Shown here piece after piece: positions 53,780-62,451 of a DNA stretch of 64,000 bases. The notes under the pieces are model-generated. The model had not been told where the DNA came from. It worked only from the letters and a program-made list of their open reading frames with translations, and did not search any database. The stretch covers positions 1,248,079-1,312,078 of the forward strand of contig NZ_NISU01000001.1 of assembly GCF_002335805.1 (NCBI RefSeq), given 5' to 3'. The translations under genes were made by a program, and so were the position numbers. The DNA comes from Bacillus sp. FJAT-45350 (GTDB taxonomy: Bacteria; Bacillota; Bacilli; Bacillales; NISU01). The first letter of the stretch is position 1, and each line of letters starts with the position of its first letter.

Positions 53780-54190
53780 ATGAACAATATATCCCAGCAA
53801 AGTTATATGAGTATTCTTTCTTTCATGGAGGAAGTCAATCACACTGAAGATGATATTCAAAAAATGTTAACACATTTTGAAAGAATATTAGGATATTCCC
53901 AATCTATTCTTTGGAGATGCGATAATAAATACAATTTACAGCCGATATGTAAATTAAATATAGCCCAAAAACCAATTGATGAGTATATTAAATACTACAA
54001 TAAATTAGATGTTTACTTAAATCCAAGACATAATAAGCATTTAAACCAAAAAAGAAATTGTGTACACCGTATTTTAGATCTTATTCCTAAAGAAGAATAT
54101 GAAAAGTTGGAATTATATAATGATTTTTTTAAAAAATATCATCACTATGATATTATGACTATGTATTTATACAATAAAACTAGTCTTAAC
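53780..54190 (+). pseudogene. N-terminal fragment of a LuxR-type regulator, fused to a deacetylase fragment
   Basis: GGGAGG precedes ATG 53780. About 137 codons resemble the N-terminal sensing part of Bacillus LuxR-family regulators (YSQSILWRCDNKYNLQPI, then YYNKLDVYLNPRH). The helix-turn-helix end is missing, and the frame passes directly into a histone deacetylase-like sequence near 54190. The junction suggests a deletion that fused two genes. Confidence 0.65.
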
Positions 54191-54657
54191 GTAGGTAGAG
54201 GAGACGGGAAGGGGTTCAATGTAAATATCCCTTTACCTGCTGGCACAGGAAATGCAGGGTATCTATATGCATTTGAAAAAGCTGTAGACCCATCGTTGAT
54301 CAATTTCAGCCAGAACTAATTATTGTCGCTGCTGGACAAGATGCTGGTGTGTTCGATCCACTTGCTCAAATGATCGTAACAGCTGATGGGTTTGGACAGT
54401 TCGCCACGTTTGTTAAAAAATTGGCTGAGCGACACTGTGACGGACGTCTAGTTGTTTGTCATGAAGGTGGCTATAGTCCGTCGTATGTTCCATTTTGTAC
54501 ACTTAGAATCATTGAATCATTAAGTGGTTTACAAAGTAAAGTTGTAGAAGATCCATTTTTCGGAGCAATACAATGACTTCCAAGTAATATTTTGGCTCCA
54601 CACCAAAAAGAAGCTGTAGAACAAGTGATAAAAGTGCAATCTGATTATGAGGGATAA
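54191..54657 (+). pseudogene. Class II histone deacetylase / acetylpolyamine amidohydrolase-like fragment
   Basis: The middle and C-terminal part of a deacetylase: GFNVNIPLPAGTGNAGYLYAF, then after a frameshift near 54294-54300 LIIVAAGQDAGVFDPLAQM and CHEGGYSPSYVPFCTLRIIE. A TGA at 54574-54576 interrupts GAIQ-W-LPSN, most simply a Trp codon changed to stop. The N-terminus with the catalytic His pair is missing. The gene is dead. Confidence 0.8.
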
Positions 54658-54662
54658 AAAAG

Positions 54663-54947
54663 TGCAATTTGCATAACCAATCAATAATTGTAAATGAAGA
54701 CTTAGTAGGTAACGCAAAACGGATGGGGGATAAACTCCTTAAAGGTTTAAAATACCTAGAAGAAAATCACAAAATTACTGCTAGAGCTAAAGCGATTGGA
54801 TTAATGGGTGGAATGGAAATGTTAGCAGACCCAGAAAGTAATAAACCATTTGATCCATCAATGTATGCGGCTCTTCAAGGAAAAGGGGATGTGTATCACG
54901 CGATGAAGGAGTTTTTTAAGAAGGAAGAACAGGAAATGAAGATATAA
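54663..54947 (+). pseudogene. C-terminal fragment of a class III aminotransferase
   Basis: Contains NAKRMGDKLLKGLKYLEEN, then IGLMGGMEMLADPESNKPF, typical of the small C-terminal domain of class III (PLP) aminotransferases. The PLP-binding Lys domain is absent. The last 30 codons (YHAMKEFFKKEEQEMK) may be foreign. It belongs to the same group of decayed genes as the deacetylase fragment. Confidence 0.7.
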
Positions 54948-54951
54948 ACAA

Positions 54952-54991
54952 TTAACCCCCGCTTGCAGCAAAGGCTGTGCGCGGGGGTTAA
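54952..54991. terminator. GC-rich bidirectional terminator
   Basis: TTAACCCCCGC pairs perfectly with GCGGGGGTTAA; the stem is the most GC-rich of the window's terminators. It separates the decayed plus-strand genes from the minus-strand Spo0E-like gene. Confidence 0.82.
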
Positions 54992-55119
54992 CCTTTAACA
55001 GAGTTAGAGCTATATTCATAGGAAATAACCTAGGAGAAGCTCTCCTTTGTCCTTTGGTGTTTTGTCAGGACCATTTATACCAGTCAGAATACTAGGTTAT
55101 AAGGAATATTAGAAGTTTT

Positions 55120-55287
55120 TTAATTTGACTTCAATCGTTGGTATTTATTTAGGAAAACATCAAGCTCTTGGCTACATTCAATAGTATCAGGATGATTAAA
55201 TCCTTTTGATTGAGCTAACTTAATCATACGAATTCGTAATGTATCAATTTTGTATTCCAACTCTATTATTAAGGCCCTTTTATCCAT
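55120..55287 (-). CDS. Spo0E-like sporulation regulatory protein
   Basis: 55 residues: MDKRALIIELEYKID, then LRIRMIKLAQSKGFNHPDTI (shown in part), ending SQELDVFLNKYQRL. It has the Spo0E signature SQELD with the same layout as the protein at 4034 but different surface residues. It should dephosphorylate Spo0A-P. ATG 55287 lies 7 nt after AGGAG; another ATG at 55293 is too close to that site. The gene is short enough to be missed by standard length cut-offs. Confidence 0.85.
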   Translation of the reverse strand: MDKRALIIELEYKIDTLRIRMIKLAQSKGFNHPDTIECSQELDVFLNKYQRLKSN

Positions 55288-55443
55288 AACCATACTCCTA
55301 CTTTAAGAAATAAAATAAGACAACATAGACCATTATATAGTAGTATTAATGCCTGTTAACCGGTTCGACAATAATTCTTATAAATCGACAAAACCTTTTG
55401 AGACTTTATAAAAAAATAGTATCAAAGTACTTATAATTCTTAA

Positions 55444-55488
55444 AAAAGGTGCCAAACTAATAGGAAAATTAATCTGGGCACCTTTTTC
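55444..55488. terminator. Bidirectional terminator
   Basis: AAAAAGGTGCC and GGCACCTTTTT arms around a 23-nt loop. It ends the minus-strand kinase/membrane protein unit (T-run on that strand) and can act both ways. Confidence 0.8.
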
Positions 55489-55499
55489 ATAATTCTTGT

Positions 55500-55958
55500 T
55501 TATTTTAACAAAGGAATCTTTATTACTAGCTTAAATCTTTGTATAACTAGTAGAGTGACTAACAATGGAATATGTATAGTTATAATACCAGCTAAAATTC
55601 GTGACCACGTACCTGCTGCAATTTGTTCAAATGGAATAATTTGAGTAAGAGGAAGAAGTAAAATGATTTCAAAAAATACTAACAAAATAAACCCAATGAT
55701 ACCAATAATAAAACCATGAAGTATTTTAAAACGGAAAATTATCACTACTAATAATGCGAACACTGTTAAGTTAATTAAAGGTTTGACTGAATTCATCATA
55801 TAAATACTTAAAGTAAAAGCTACTCCACCATATAATACTGAGAAAATAAGCAGAGATTTTAAGTTCTTCTTGATTGAAATACCAAAAAGAGCAAAAGAAA
55901 CTGCGAGCATAAAGAATGCTTCTGGAAACGATAATAAAAAGAAACTAAACCACTCCAT
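55500..55958 (-). CDS. Multi-pass membrane protein next to a GHKL kinase
   Basis: 152 residues with about five transmembrane helices (EWFSFFLLSFPEAFFML at the start; three further pairs of hydrophobic segments). ATG 55958 follows AAAGGAG; longer in-frame starts lack a ribosome binding site. It comes 211 bp after the kinase stop on the same strand. Such small proteins beside quorum-type kinases often modify or export peptides, but it lacks the Cys/His of AgrB. Function unknown. Confidence 0.72.
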   Translation of the reverse strand: MEWFSFFLLSFPEAFFMLAVSFALFGISIKKNLKSLLIFSVLYGGVAFTLSIYMMNSVKPLINLTVFALLVVIIFRFKILHGFIIGIIGFILLVFFEIILLLPLTQIIPFEQIAAGTWSRILAGIITIHIPLLVTLLVIQRFKLVIKIPLLK

Positions 55959-56169
55959 AATAACTCCTTTCTTGTTGTAAAGCATTGATGATATTAGTAG
56001 TATAATATTTTTGGCGGCTAAAAGCGACATTTTAAAACTACCCATATATATTATGGAATCATTAGGTGTTAGTGGCTGATTTTGCATTAATAATAGGATT
56101 TTGACTAGAAAAAAAGCTATGTTCGGTAGTTCTATCAACATAAATACCTAATCTTTGGCTACTCTTACA

Positions 56170-57027
56170 CTAACGTGATTGATCATTTTCCACCAATTTC
56201 GGAAATGAGATTTCAATACTTACTATATTACCTGTAGTATCGACTTCCAAAAAACCATTATATTTCTCAGTAACTTCTTGGATAATTGCTAAGCCGTATC
56301 CCCTATCTGATTTCGATTTAGTAGAATAACCGATTTTGAAATGATTTTCAGTAATCTCTTTCAAAATAGAGGTGTTTTTTACGATTAATTTCATTGTATC
56401 ATTGACTTTCACAATTTCTAATTCGATTTTGCGTTCTTCATTAGGCATTTTAAGTGTTGCTTCATAGGCATTATCAAGCAAGTTGCTAATTAATCGTATT
56501 AAATCGGTAGAAGATAAAATAGTTTCAATTTCTTCATTTGCTATATTCACGCTAAAAGGTATGCCTGCTTTTTGATACTTGCCCATTTTCGAATATAGCA
56601 TTGAAGAGAGAATAGGATTTTTTATCGTCAATGCCTTATTATTAATATTAATATCACCGATCATTTCTTGAATGTATTTATCAGCGGCATCAAAGTTCTT
56701 TATTTTTATTAGTCCGGAAATAACCGTTAAGTGATTGTTAAGGTCATGGCGGTCAGATCGAACTGAAGTAACTAGGGACCGGAACTCTTCAACATGAGTA
56801 GATTCAGTATTATAAACTTTTCGTTTCTCCTCGCGTTTAAAGATTTTCCCTAATATGTAAAGAGATAGAATGTTTAATACAATAACGAAAATTAAGTGAA
56901 TTGGGACCCCAATGATATCAAGAGCATTATCCTTTAAGCCTGCGATTGAAATAATAGCGAAGAAAACTAACAATAATTGAATTAAGATGATAAGTACTAA
57001 AGTGACAAAATTCATAAAATTGAACAT
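56170..57027 (-). CDS. Sensor histidine kinase with Spo0B/GHKL-type domains
   Basis: 285 residues. Two N-terminal transmembrane helices (about 6-27, 38-58), then a Spo0B-like helical phosphotransfer region with SDRHDLNNHLTVISGLI (His near residue 95), and an HATPase_c domain with N box LISNLLDNAYEA and G box SDRGYGLAII. This is the class used with LytTR/AgrA-type response regulators, but none is encoded nearby. The ATG at 57027 has no clear ribosome binding site. Confidence 0.87.
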   Translation of the reverse strand: MFNFMNFVTLVLIILIQLLLVFFAIISIAGLKDNALDIIGVPIHLIFVIVLNILSLYILGKIFKREEKRKVYNTESTHVEEFRSLVTSVRSDRHDLNNHLTVISGLIKIKNFDAADKYIQEMIGDININNKALTIKNPILSSMLYSKMGKYQKAGIPFSVNIANEEIETILSSTDLIRLISNLLDNAYEATLKMPNEERKIELEIVKVNDTMKLIVKNTSILKEITENHFKIGYSTKSKSDRGYGLAIIQEVTEKYNGFLEVDTTGNIVSIEISFPKLVENDQSR

Positions 57028-57600
57028 TTATGGCTTGTAACAAAAAAACAGCCATTTTACTCCTTAAAGTTAGTTTTAATAGGATTATAACACAAAAAAT
57101 ATAGATTTTTGACGTTCTCATAAATGTGTTTATTCATACACATTGGTAGACTCTAAATTTATACCACCAAAGAATGTCAGACTGTTTACTACTGCAGTCC
57201 TTTTGGTGATAAAAGATATAATAGTTCCAGAAAATGCATTAGGCTTAAAGTATTTTATCCACCGTCAACTCCTTCTCATGTCGTTCCTCCTATATCTTAC
57301 TTAGCGATCTTTGAATATAGCTAAGTGGATATAGGAGGAAGGAAACACTTACCTTATAGAAATACTTACAAGCTATTTTTATGGTTTTACACGGGCACCG
57401 AAAAAGTCCAATCAAAACGATTCAAGAAGTTCTAGCTCTATACGTTGCGCGCTTGTTATGAATAAACCACTCATAGCGCTCTATGTCTGTAGCAGTCTTA
57501 TCCTAGTAGTAATAATTTAATTCTATATTGCATTACAATATTTTTTTTGTTAAAATCGTTTCATAGCTAACGATTAAGAAAACTTAAGGAGGGGTGTCAT
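57028..57600. other. 570-bp region without a gene, containing a long hairpin
   Basis: No open frame is supported. Notable content: the long inverted repeat at 57284-57340 (separate entry) and the leader of the MarR gene, including AAGGAGGGG at 57585-57594. A short plus-strand promoter-like stretch precedes the MarR gene (57535-57560). The rest is AT-rich sequence with scattered stops. Confidence 0.5.
57284..57340. repeat. Long near-perfect inverted repeat
   Basis: TTCCTCCTATATC-(TT)-ACTTAGC pairs with GCTAAGT-(G)-GATATAGGAGGAA around a 14-nt loop, giving a stem of about 20 bp. There is no T-run. Each arm contains a ribosome-binding-site-like or complementary sequence. It may be the remains of a mobile element or a structured RNA. 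Confidence 0.6.
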
Positions 57601-58113
57601 ATTCATAAATTTAATGACGCTGGGGATTTACTTCCTGAAGAGAAAGATACGATCAACCTCTTAACGAAATTACCAATGAATTCACTTAACTTAGATGCAA
57701 TTGCTGTTGTTACTAATATTTATCGAATTGCTCAAGGGTTAAGAAATAAAATGGAGCGAGAGGTCTTATCGGAGTACAACCTATCGTGGACATCCTTTTC
57801 AATACTATATGATTTGTGGATAGGAAATTCGATCGAAACGAAAAAATTAGCAGAATCGGCAGGGGTAACTAAAGCCACTGTAAGTAATATTACGAATACA
57901 TTAGAACGTAAAGAACTTTGCTATCGTAAAGTGGACAATAGGGATAGAAGGATAACGTACGTTACGATAACGGATAAAGGGAAGCAAGTAATGGAAGAAC
58001 TATATCCTCGTTTTCATGAAGGGGAAGTTCAGATCGTTTCAAGTTTGACTGTGGGCGAGCAAAAGAACATATCAGAGTTATTGAGGAAAGTAATTCGAGA
58101 GTCTGGCTTTTGA
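57601..58113 (+). CDS. MarR-family regulator (YwaE-like)
   Basis: The winged-helix core (SWTSFSILYDLW, TKKLAESAGVTKATVSNITNTLERKELCYRKVDNRDRRITYVTITDKG in parts) spans about 110 residues. ATG 57676 gives 145 residues but has no ribosome binding site. The frame is open and protein-like upstream (HKFNDAGDLLPEEKD), back to an ATT at 57601 placed 8 nt after AAGGAGG. I suggest ATT, giving 170 residues. It lies upstream of the T-box and tyrS, as I recall for B. subtilis ywaE and tyrZ. Target genes are unknown. Confidence 0.85.
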   Translation: MHKFNDAGDLLPEEKDTINLLTKLPMNSLNLDAIAVVTNIYRIAQGLRNKMEREVLSEYNLSWTSFSILYDLWIGNSIETKKLAESAGVTKATVSNITNTLERKELCYRKVDNRDRRITYVTITDKGKQVMEELYPRFHEGEVQIVSSLTVGEQKNISELLRKVIRESGF

Positions 58114-58127
58114 TTTAAACAATTTAA

Positions 58128-58368
58128 TATGAAAAGAGCTGTGATCGGAAATCTAGTAGTAGCTATCTCCCTGTATCAGAGAGTCGATGGTTGGTGTGAA
58201 TCGACACATAGGTAGGACGAAATACATTCCCTGAGCTTTCTTTGTTACAGTAATAGTGACAGAGACGGATGAACCGTTATTCAATTAAGTGGGAGATCGT
58301 AATCTTCAACAAGGGTGGTACCGCGTGCAAAACCACGTCCCTTCTATAGTTAGGGATGTGGTTTTTTA
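58128..58368 (+). promoter_or_regulatory. T-box leader with tyrosine specifier
   Basis: A Stem I region from 58128, with a specifier-like TAC (58223-58225) in ACGAAATACATTCC, is followed by the antiterminator T-box TGGTACCGCG (58316-58325). A terminator then forms from AACCACGTCCCT and AGGGATGTGGTT with TTTTT. Uncharged tRNA-Tyr should stabilise the antiterminator and switch on tyrS. Confidence 0.93.
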
Positions 58369-58465
58369 TGTTTATCAGGACGTATAAATACTTTAGTTTG
58401 GAAAGTGGGCATATTCAAACAAATTCCGCTTTGCGGGTTATATTTTATTATTGGAGGAATGAAAA

Positions 58466-59710
58466 ATGAGTGAATTAATCAAACAACTAACAGAAGAACA
58501 ACTAATAGAGGTTAAAAGACAGATGGAAATATACAAGCAAGGTGTACAAGATATTATCCCACTCGAAGATTTAGAAAAGAAAGTTGCAAAATCAGTGCTA
58601 GAAAACAGACCACTAAAAATCAAACTAGGGTTAGATCCTTCAGCCCCAGATGTACACCTTGGCCATACTGTTGTACTTAAGAAAATGAAACAGTTTCAAG
58701 ATAACGGTCATATTATCCAATTATTAATTGGAGATTTTACAGGCAAGATTGGAGATCCAACCGGTAAGTCTATTGCTAGAAAACCATTAACCGATGAAGA
58801 AGTTAAATACAATGCAACAACGTACTTTGAGCAATTTGGAAAAGTGATGGACATGGATAAAGTTGAGCTACATTATAATTCGGAGTGGCTATCAAAATTA
58901 AACTTTGAAGACGTCGTTCAACTAGCAGGAAAAATAACCGTCGCAAGACTAATGGAAAGGGACGATTTTGAAGAAAGAATTGCTCTTGGTAAGCCGATCT
59001 CACTTCATGAGTTCTTCTACCCGTTAATGCAAGGCTACGATTCGGTGGTTTTAGAGTGTGATATTGAACTAGGTGGAACGGACCAGCATTTTAACATTTT
59101 AATGGGACGACACTTCCAAGAAAAGTTCGGAAAAGAAAAACAAGTAGCAATGCTTATGCCGTTACTTGAAGGTCTTGATGGTGTAGAAAAAATGTCAAAA
59201 TCAAAGAAAAACTATATTGGTATTGATGAAAGTCCACAAGAAATGTACGGGAAAGCAATGTCTATTCCAGATGAGTTAATGAATAAATACTTTGAACTCA
59301 TTACTGACTTTTCACCAGAGCAAATTGCAGAAATTAAGAAAAACTTGGAGTCGGGAGAATTACATCCTAGAGACGCAAAAATGCTCTTAGGGAAAACGAT
59401 TGTAAAAATGTACCACGGTGAAGAAGCAGCGAAAAAAGCGGAACAGCAATTCGTGTCAGTCTTTCAAAAAGGGGCGGTACCAGATGAGATCCCAGTGGCT
59501 GACTGGAAGGGTAATAAAGAAGTTCTCATTCTTGAACTCCTTGTTACTTTAGATTTATTAAGCTCAAAAAGTGAAGCACGCCGAATGATTGATAATAGAG
59601 GTGTGAAAATAAATGGTGATAGAGTAGAAGACACTGGTATGCTCGTTACCATTAAGGATGGATTGGTTATACAAGTAGGAAAGCGGAAGTTTGTTAAAAT
59701 AAAATTATGA
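58466..59710 (+). CDS. tyrS: Tyrosyl-tRNA synthetase (TyrZ-like)
   Basis: 414 residues. Class I synthetase with HLGHTVVL for HIGH near residue 65, KMSKSKKN for KMSKS near 228, and a C-terminal S4 RNA-binding domain ([19 protein letters not shown]). It charges tRNA-Tyr. Length and the MarR/T-box context fit the TyrZ branch of Bacillus, which usually coexists with a housekeeping TyrS elsewhere; that cannot be checked here. GGAGGAATG precedes the ATG. Confidence 0.95.
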   Translation: MSELIKQLTEEQLIEVKRQMEIYKQGVQDIIPLEDLEKKVAKSVLENRPLKIKLGLDPSAPDVHLGHTVVLKKMKQFQDNGHIIQLLIGDFTGKIGDPTGKSIARKPLTDEEVKYNATTYFEQFGKVMDMDKVELHYNSEWLSKLNFEDVVQLAGKITVARLMERDDFEERIALGKPISLHEFFYPLMQGYDSVVLECDIELGGTDQHFNILMGRHFQEKFGKEKQVAMLMPLLEGLDGVEKMSKSKKNYIGIDESPQEMYGKAMSIPDELMNKYFELITDFSPEQIAEIKKNLESGELHPRDAKMLLGKTIVKMYHGEEAAKKAEQQFVSVFQKGAVPDEIPVADWKGNKEVLILELLVTLDLLSSKSEARRMIDNRGVKINGDRVEDTGMLVTIKDGLVIQVGKRKFVKIKL

Positions 59711-59746
59711 TGTGATTGGAATATTTCGATAGAAACTAACTTAATG

Positions 59747-59790
59747 AAGCCACAGAAAAAGTGAAATACACACTTTTTTCTGTGGCTTTT
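59747..59790 (+). terminator. Intrinsic terminator after tyrS
   Basis: AAGCCACAGAAAAAGTG pairs with CACTTTTTTCTGTGGCTT, followed by TT. A long stem. Confidence 0.87.
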
Positions 59791-59958
59791 ACCTTTAGTA
59801 AGCTATATTATAATCAAGTTATAGCCTGTTCTATATACTATTTTCAAAAAATAATGTAATACCTTGACTTCTTTTGTCGAAATCATATAAATTTATAAAT
59901 AATCATACATAATATATGTTATCAGCTATTGTTAATTTACTAGAATTGAGGACGTATT

Positions 59959-61233
59959 ATGATAATGCCTACTATTATTAAAGATTTTATATTAAATCTT
60001 TCCTTTGTGTTTCTACTGTATTTTGTCTATTACGGTTATATCGAAGGGAAAATAAAGAATCGTTATTCAAATGAACTTTTTATTGGTGTCTTATCCGTAC
60101 TTGCGATAGTGTTGTGTATGACATTTCCTGCATACCCTATTACTGGCTTTATCTTTGATATGCGACAAGTACCTTTTATCATTGGTGCATTATATGGAGG
60201 GCGTAGAGTTGCGCTATCCCTTCTAATTGTAATAATATCATATCGTTTTTTCCTAGGGTTAGATGCGGGTTTTTATGTCACTGTTGTCATGTATGCAATT
60301 TTATTTCTTGTATTGCTTTATGCTATTCCACTTTTTAAAAAGGCAAATTTGACAAAAGAAAAGGTGAAAATCACCTTAGTATGTTCGGTTTTTGGTAAAG
60401 CAATATTAGCTATTTCATTGTACTTTTTTGGAATTAGTAATGATTTAAGTGTAATAATGAGTTTGCTTATTGTTTATGGGTCACAGACTGTAGGAATTGT
60501 CTTGTTTGTTACATATATTGAACGTGCGAAAAAAGAACAGCTAATGATAGGTGAGATAAAAAAACTTGAGAAATTAAGAGTTGTTAGTGATATAGCAGCG
60601 AGTATCTCACATGAAGTACGAAACCCTCTAACTGTTACGAAAGGTTTTCTACAATTACTTCGAGAACCGGGGCTTCCTCCTGAAAAGCAGAGAATGTATG
60701 CGGATCTTTCATTAGATGAATTAGAACGCGCGGAGTCGACGATTTCTGATTATCTAACGTTTGCGAAACCTTCATTAGAAAATACGGAAATACTTGACTT
60801 AGAAAAAGAACTAGAGTACCTAAACAAAGTCATGATTCCTTATGCTAATATGCATAGTGTCGATGTAGTTGTTGAAGTTAAACACAAGCTTTTCATTGTT
60901 GGTGAACGTCAAAAGTTACATCAATGTTTGATTAATCTATCTAAGAACGCAATAGAAGCTATGCCTGACGGGGGATGTTTAAACGTCATATTGGAAGAAC
61001 AAGAAGGACGAGTGGTAATTACAATTATAGATACAGGAGTCGGAATGAATTCAGAACAAGTTAATCGACTTGGAACACCGTATTATTCGACGAAAGATAA
61101 AGGGACAGGTTTAGGTACAATGGTTGTTTATAGCATCGTAAAAATAATGAATGGAGAGATGAATGTTGAAAGTGAAGTTGGTAAAGGGACTACTTTTACA
61201 CTTTCGTTTCCAAAAATGGACCCTACTAGTTGA
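59959..61233 (+). CDS. Membrane histidine kinase, KinB-like sporulation kinase
   Basis: 424 residues. The N-terminal 190 residues have about six transmembrane helices in the 5TMR-LYT/KinB arrangement (FDMRQVPFIIGALYGGRR motif). Then HisKA with SISHEVRNPLTVTKGFLQLL (His218) and HATPase_c with N box LINLSKNAIEAMPDGG, G1 IIDTGVGMN and G2 KGTGLGTMVVY. It should autophosphorylate and feed the Spo0F-Spo0A phosphorelay. B. subtilis KinB is of similar length but is followed by lipoprotein KapB, which is absent here. No ligand can be named. Confidence 0.87.
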   Translation: MIMPTIIKDFILNLSFVFLLYFVYYGYIEGKIKNRYSNELFIGVLSVLAIVLCMTFPAYPITGFIFDMRQVPFIIGALYGGRRVALSLLIVIISYRFFLGLDAGFYVTVVMYAILFLVLLYAIPLFKKANLTKEKVKITLVCSVFGKAILAISLYFFGISNDLSVIMSLLIVYGSQTVGIVLFVTYIERAKKEQLMIGEIKKLEKLRVVSDIAASISHEVRNPLTVTKGFLQLLREPGLPPEKQRMYADLSLDELERAESTISDYLTFAKPSLENTEILDLEKELEYLNKVMIPYANMHSVDVVVEVKHKLFIVGERQKLHQCLINLSKNAIEAMPDGGCLNVILEEQEGRVVITIIDTGVGMNSEQVNRLGTPYYSTKDKGTGLGTMVVYSIVKIMNGEMNVESEVGKGTTFTLSFPKMDPTS

Positions 61234-61279
61234 AGAGTACAATACTAGAATTTGATTGAAATTTATATATATTCAGACG

Positions 61280-61312
61280 AAAAGGCATCTTCACTCAAAG
61301 AAGATGCCTTTT
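61280..61312 (+). terminator. Intrinsic terminator
   Basis: AAAAGGCATCTTC and GAAGATGCCTTTT, a perfect 13-bp stem with a 7-nt loop, shortly after the kinase gene. Confidence 0.9.
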
Positions 61313-61462
61313 CATATAATAGTAACTTCAAATGCATTTATGTTGAGACATATGTCGTTACTATTACGTTTTTTAGAAAATTAAATGTATCAAACACTAT
61401 ACATATTTTGTTTTTTATAGTATATTTCAGGATGTTTAATTTTAAAGGGAGTGTATATTCAT

Positions 61463-62125
61463 ATGAAACAAAATTATCTTATTATAATTTCCTTCGTAGC
61501 TTTTATTGTTTTTCTGTTAATATCGTACCAGTCCATTTATGGCAATGGGTTAGTATACGATGATATTCTGATTGCATGGATTCAAACTAATCATTTACCC
61601 TATTTTACTGAAATAATGCGAGTGGTAACAGCAGTAGGTTCAGGTGAAATGATTTTGATAATAACGTTTGTCATTGTATTCCTATTGTTAGTTAAGAAGA
61701 ATGTCTTTACTAGCATATTTTTATTATCCATTACAATTGGTGGCATTTTCATTAACTTTGTATTAAAGGTCTTATTCCAAAGAGAACGACCAGGAGAGGG
61801 AAGAGAACTTGAAGTATTCAACTATTCACTTGAAATTCCATCTTACAGTTTCCCTAGTGGACATACTATGCGAAGTGTAATACTTTTTAGCTTTTTAATT
61901 TACTTGATATATCAAGTAATTAATCATTATTCAATAAAAATATTATTATCTATTTTATGTGGAATAATGATAATTCTCATTGCTCAAAGTAGAGTGTACT
62001 TAGGACTACATTATCCATCTGATATTATTTCAGCGATAAGTATCTCAATATCTTGGTTCTTTGTCTGCTTGTATTTCTTTAGAAAGTTTAAACCAAAACG
62101 AAAAGTAGGTTTCACCTTTCAATAA
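61463..62125 (+). CDS. PAP2-family phosphatase, membrane-bound
   Basis: 220 residues with six transmembrane helices. The three PAP2 motifs are present: KVLFQRERP, PSGHTMRS (catalytic His) and SRVYLGLHYPSDII. It removes phosphate from lipids such as undecaprenyl pyrophosphate or phosphatidate; the substrate is not certain. ATG 61463 is chosen after GGGAG; the GTG at 61451 lies in that site. Confidence 0.92.
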   Translation: MKQNYLIIISFVAFIVFLLISYQSIYGNGLVYDDILIAWIQTNHLPYFTEIMRVVTAVGSGEMILIITFVIVFLLLVKKNVFTSIFLLSITIGGIFINFVLKVLFQRERPGEGRELEVFNYSLEIPSYSFPSGHTMRSVILFSFLIYLIYQVINHYSIKILLSILCGIMIILIAQSRVYLGLHYPSDIISAISISISWFFVCLYFFRKFKPKRKVGFTFQ

Positions 62126-62143
62126 ATAATATGTTATAAATTT

Positions 62144-62176
62144 AGGAACTGTTTTAACGACAGTTCTTATTTTAAT
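62144..62176 (+). terminator. Intrinsic terminator
   Basis: GGAACTGT and ACAGTTCT arms followed by TATTTTAATTTT, after the PAP2 gene. Confidence 0.75.
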
Positions 62177-62451
62177 TTTGCGAGACAAGTAAGGAGTAAA
62201 ATACTGCGAGCAAAGAAGAAAGAGAAGTACTTGCAGCAGTAATAGAAGTAATTTTATTAGTCAATATAATCATTGACACCATTTGCTAGCTTAAGTATAT
62301 TAAATAGGTACAAATAATAACTGTTACGATTTATTGTATTAGTAAAAGTTTTTATTCTACATTTCTTATAATATATAAATCGTAATGATTACATTTATCG
62401 AAAGAGTAGTGGTACATACTAGCTATCGAAAAAATATTAGGAGTGGAATGA
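62177..62451. other. Intergenic region with a possible gene remnant
   Basis: A short coding-like frame without a start, reading SKEEREVLAAVIEVILLV (about 62205-62290), follows an AGGAGT sequence and soon stops. It may be a decayed gene. The end has AGGAG for the binding-protein gene. Confidence 0.35.

Noticed and set aside
56927-57121. 64-codon minus-strand frame overlapping the GHKL kinase start, with GGAGTAAAATG inside
   Set aside because: I tested whether it was the true kinase N-terminus through a frameshift in the T-run, but both one-base changes lead to immediate stops.
61252-61563. 103-codon frame spanning the terminator before the PAP2 gene
   Set aside because: It contains a perfect terminator hairpin and overlaps the real gene in another frame.
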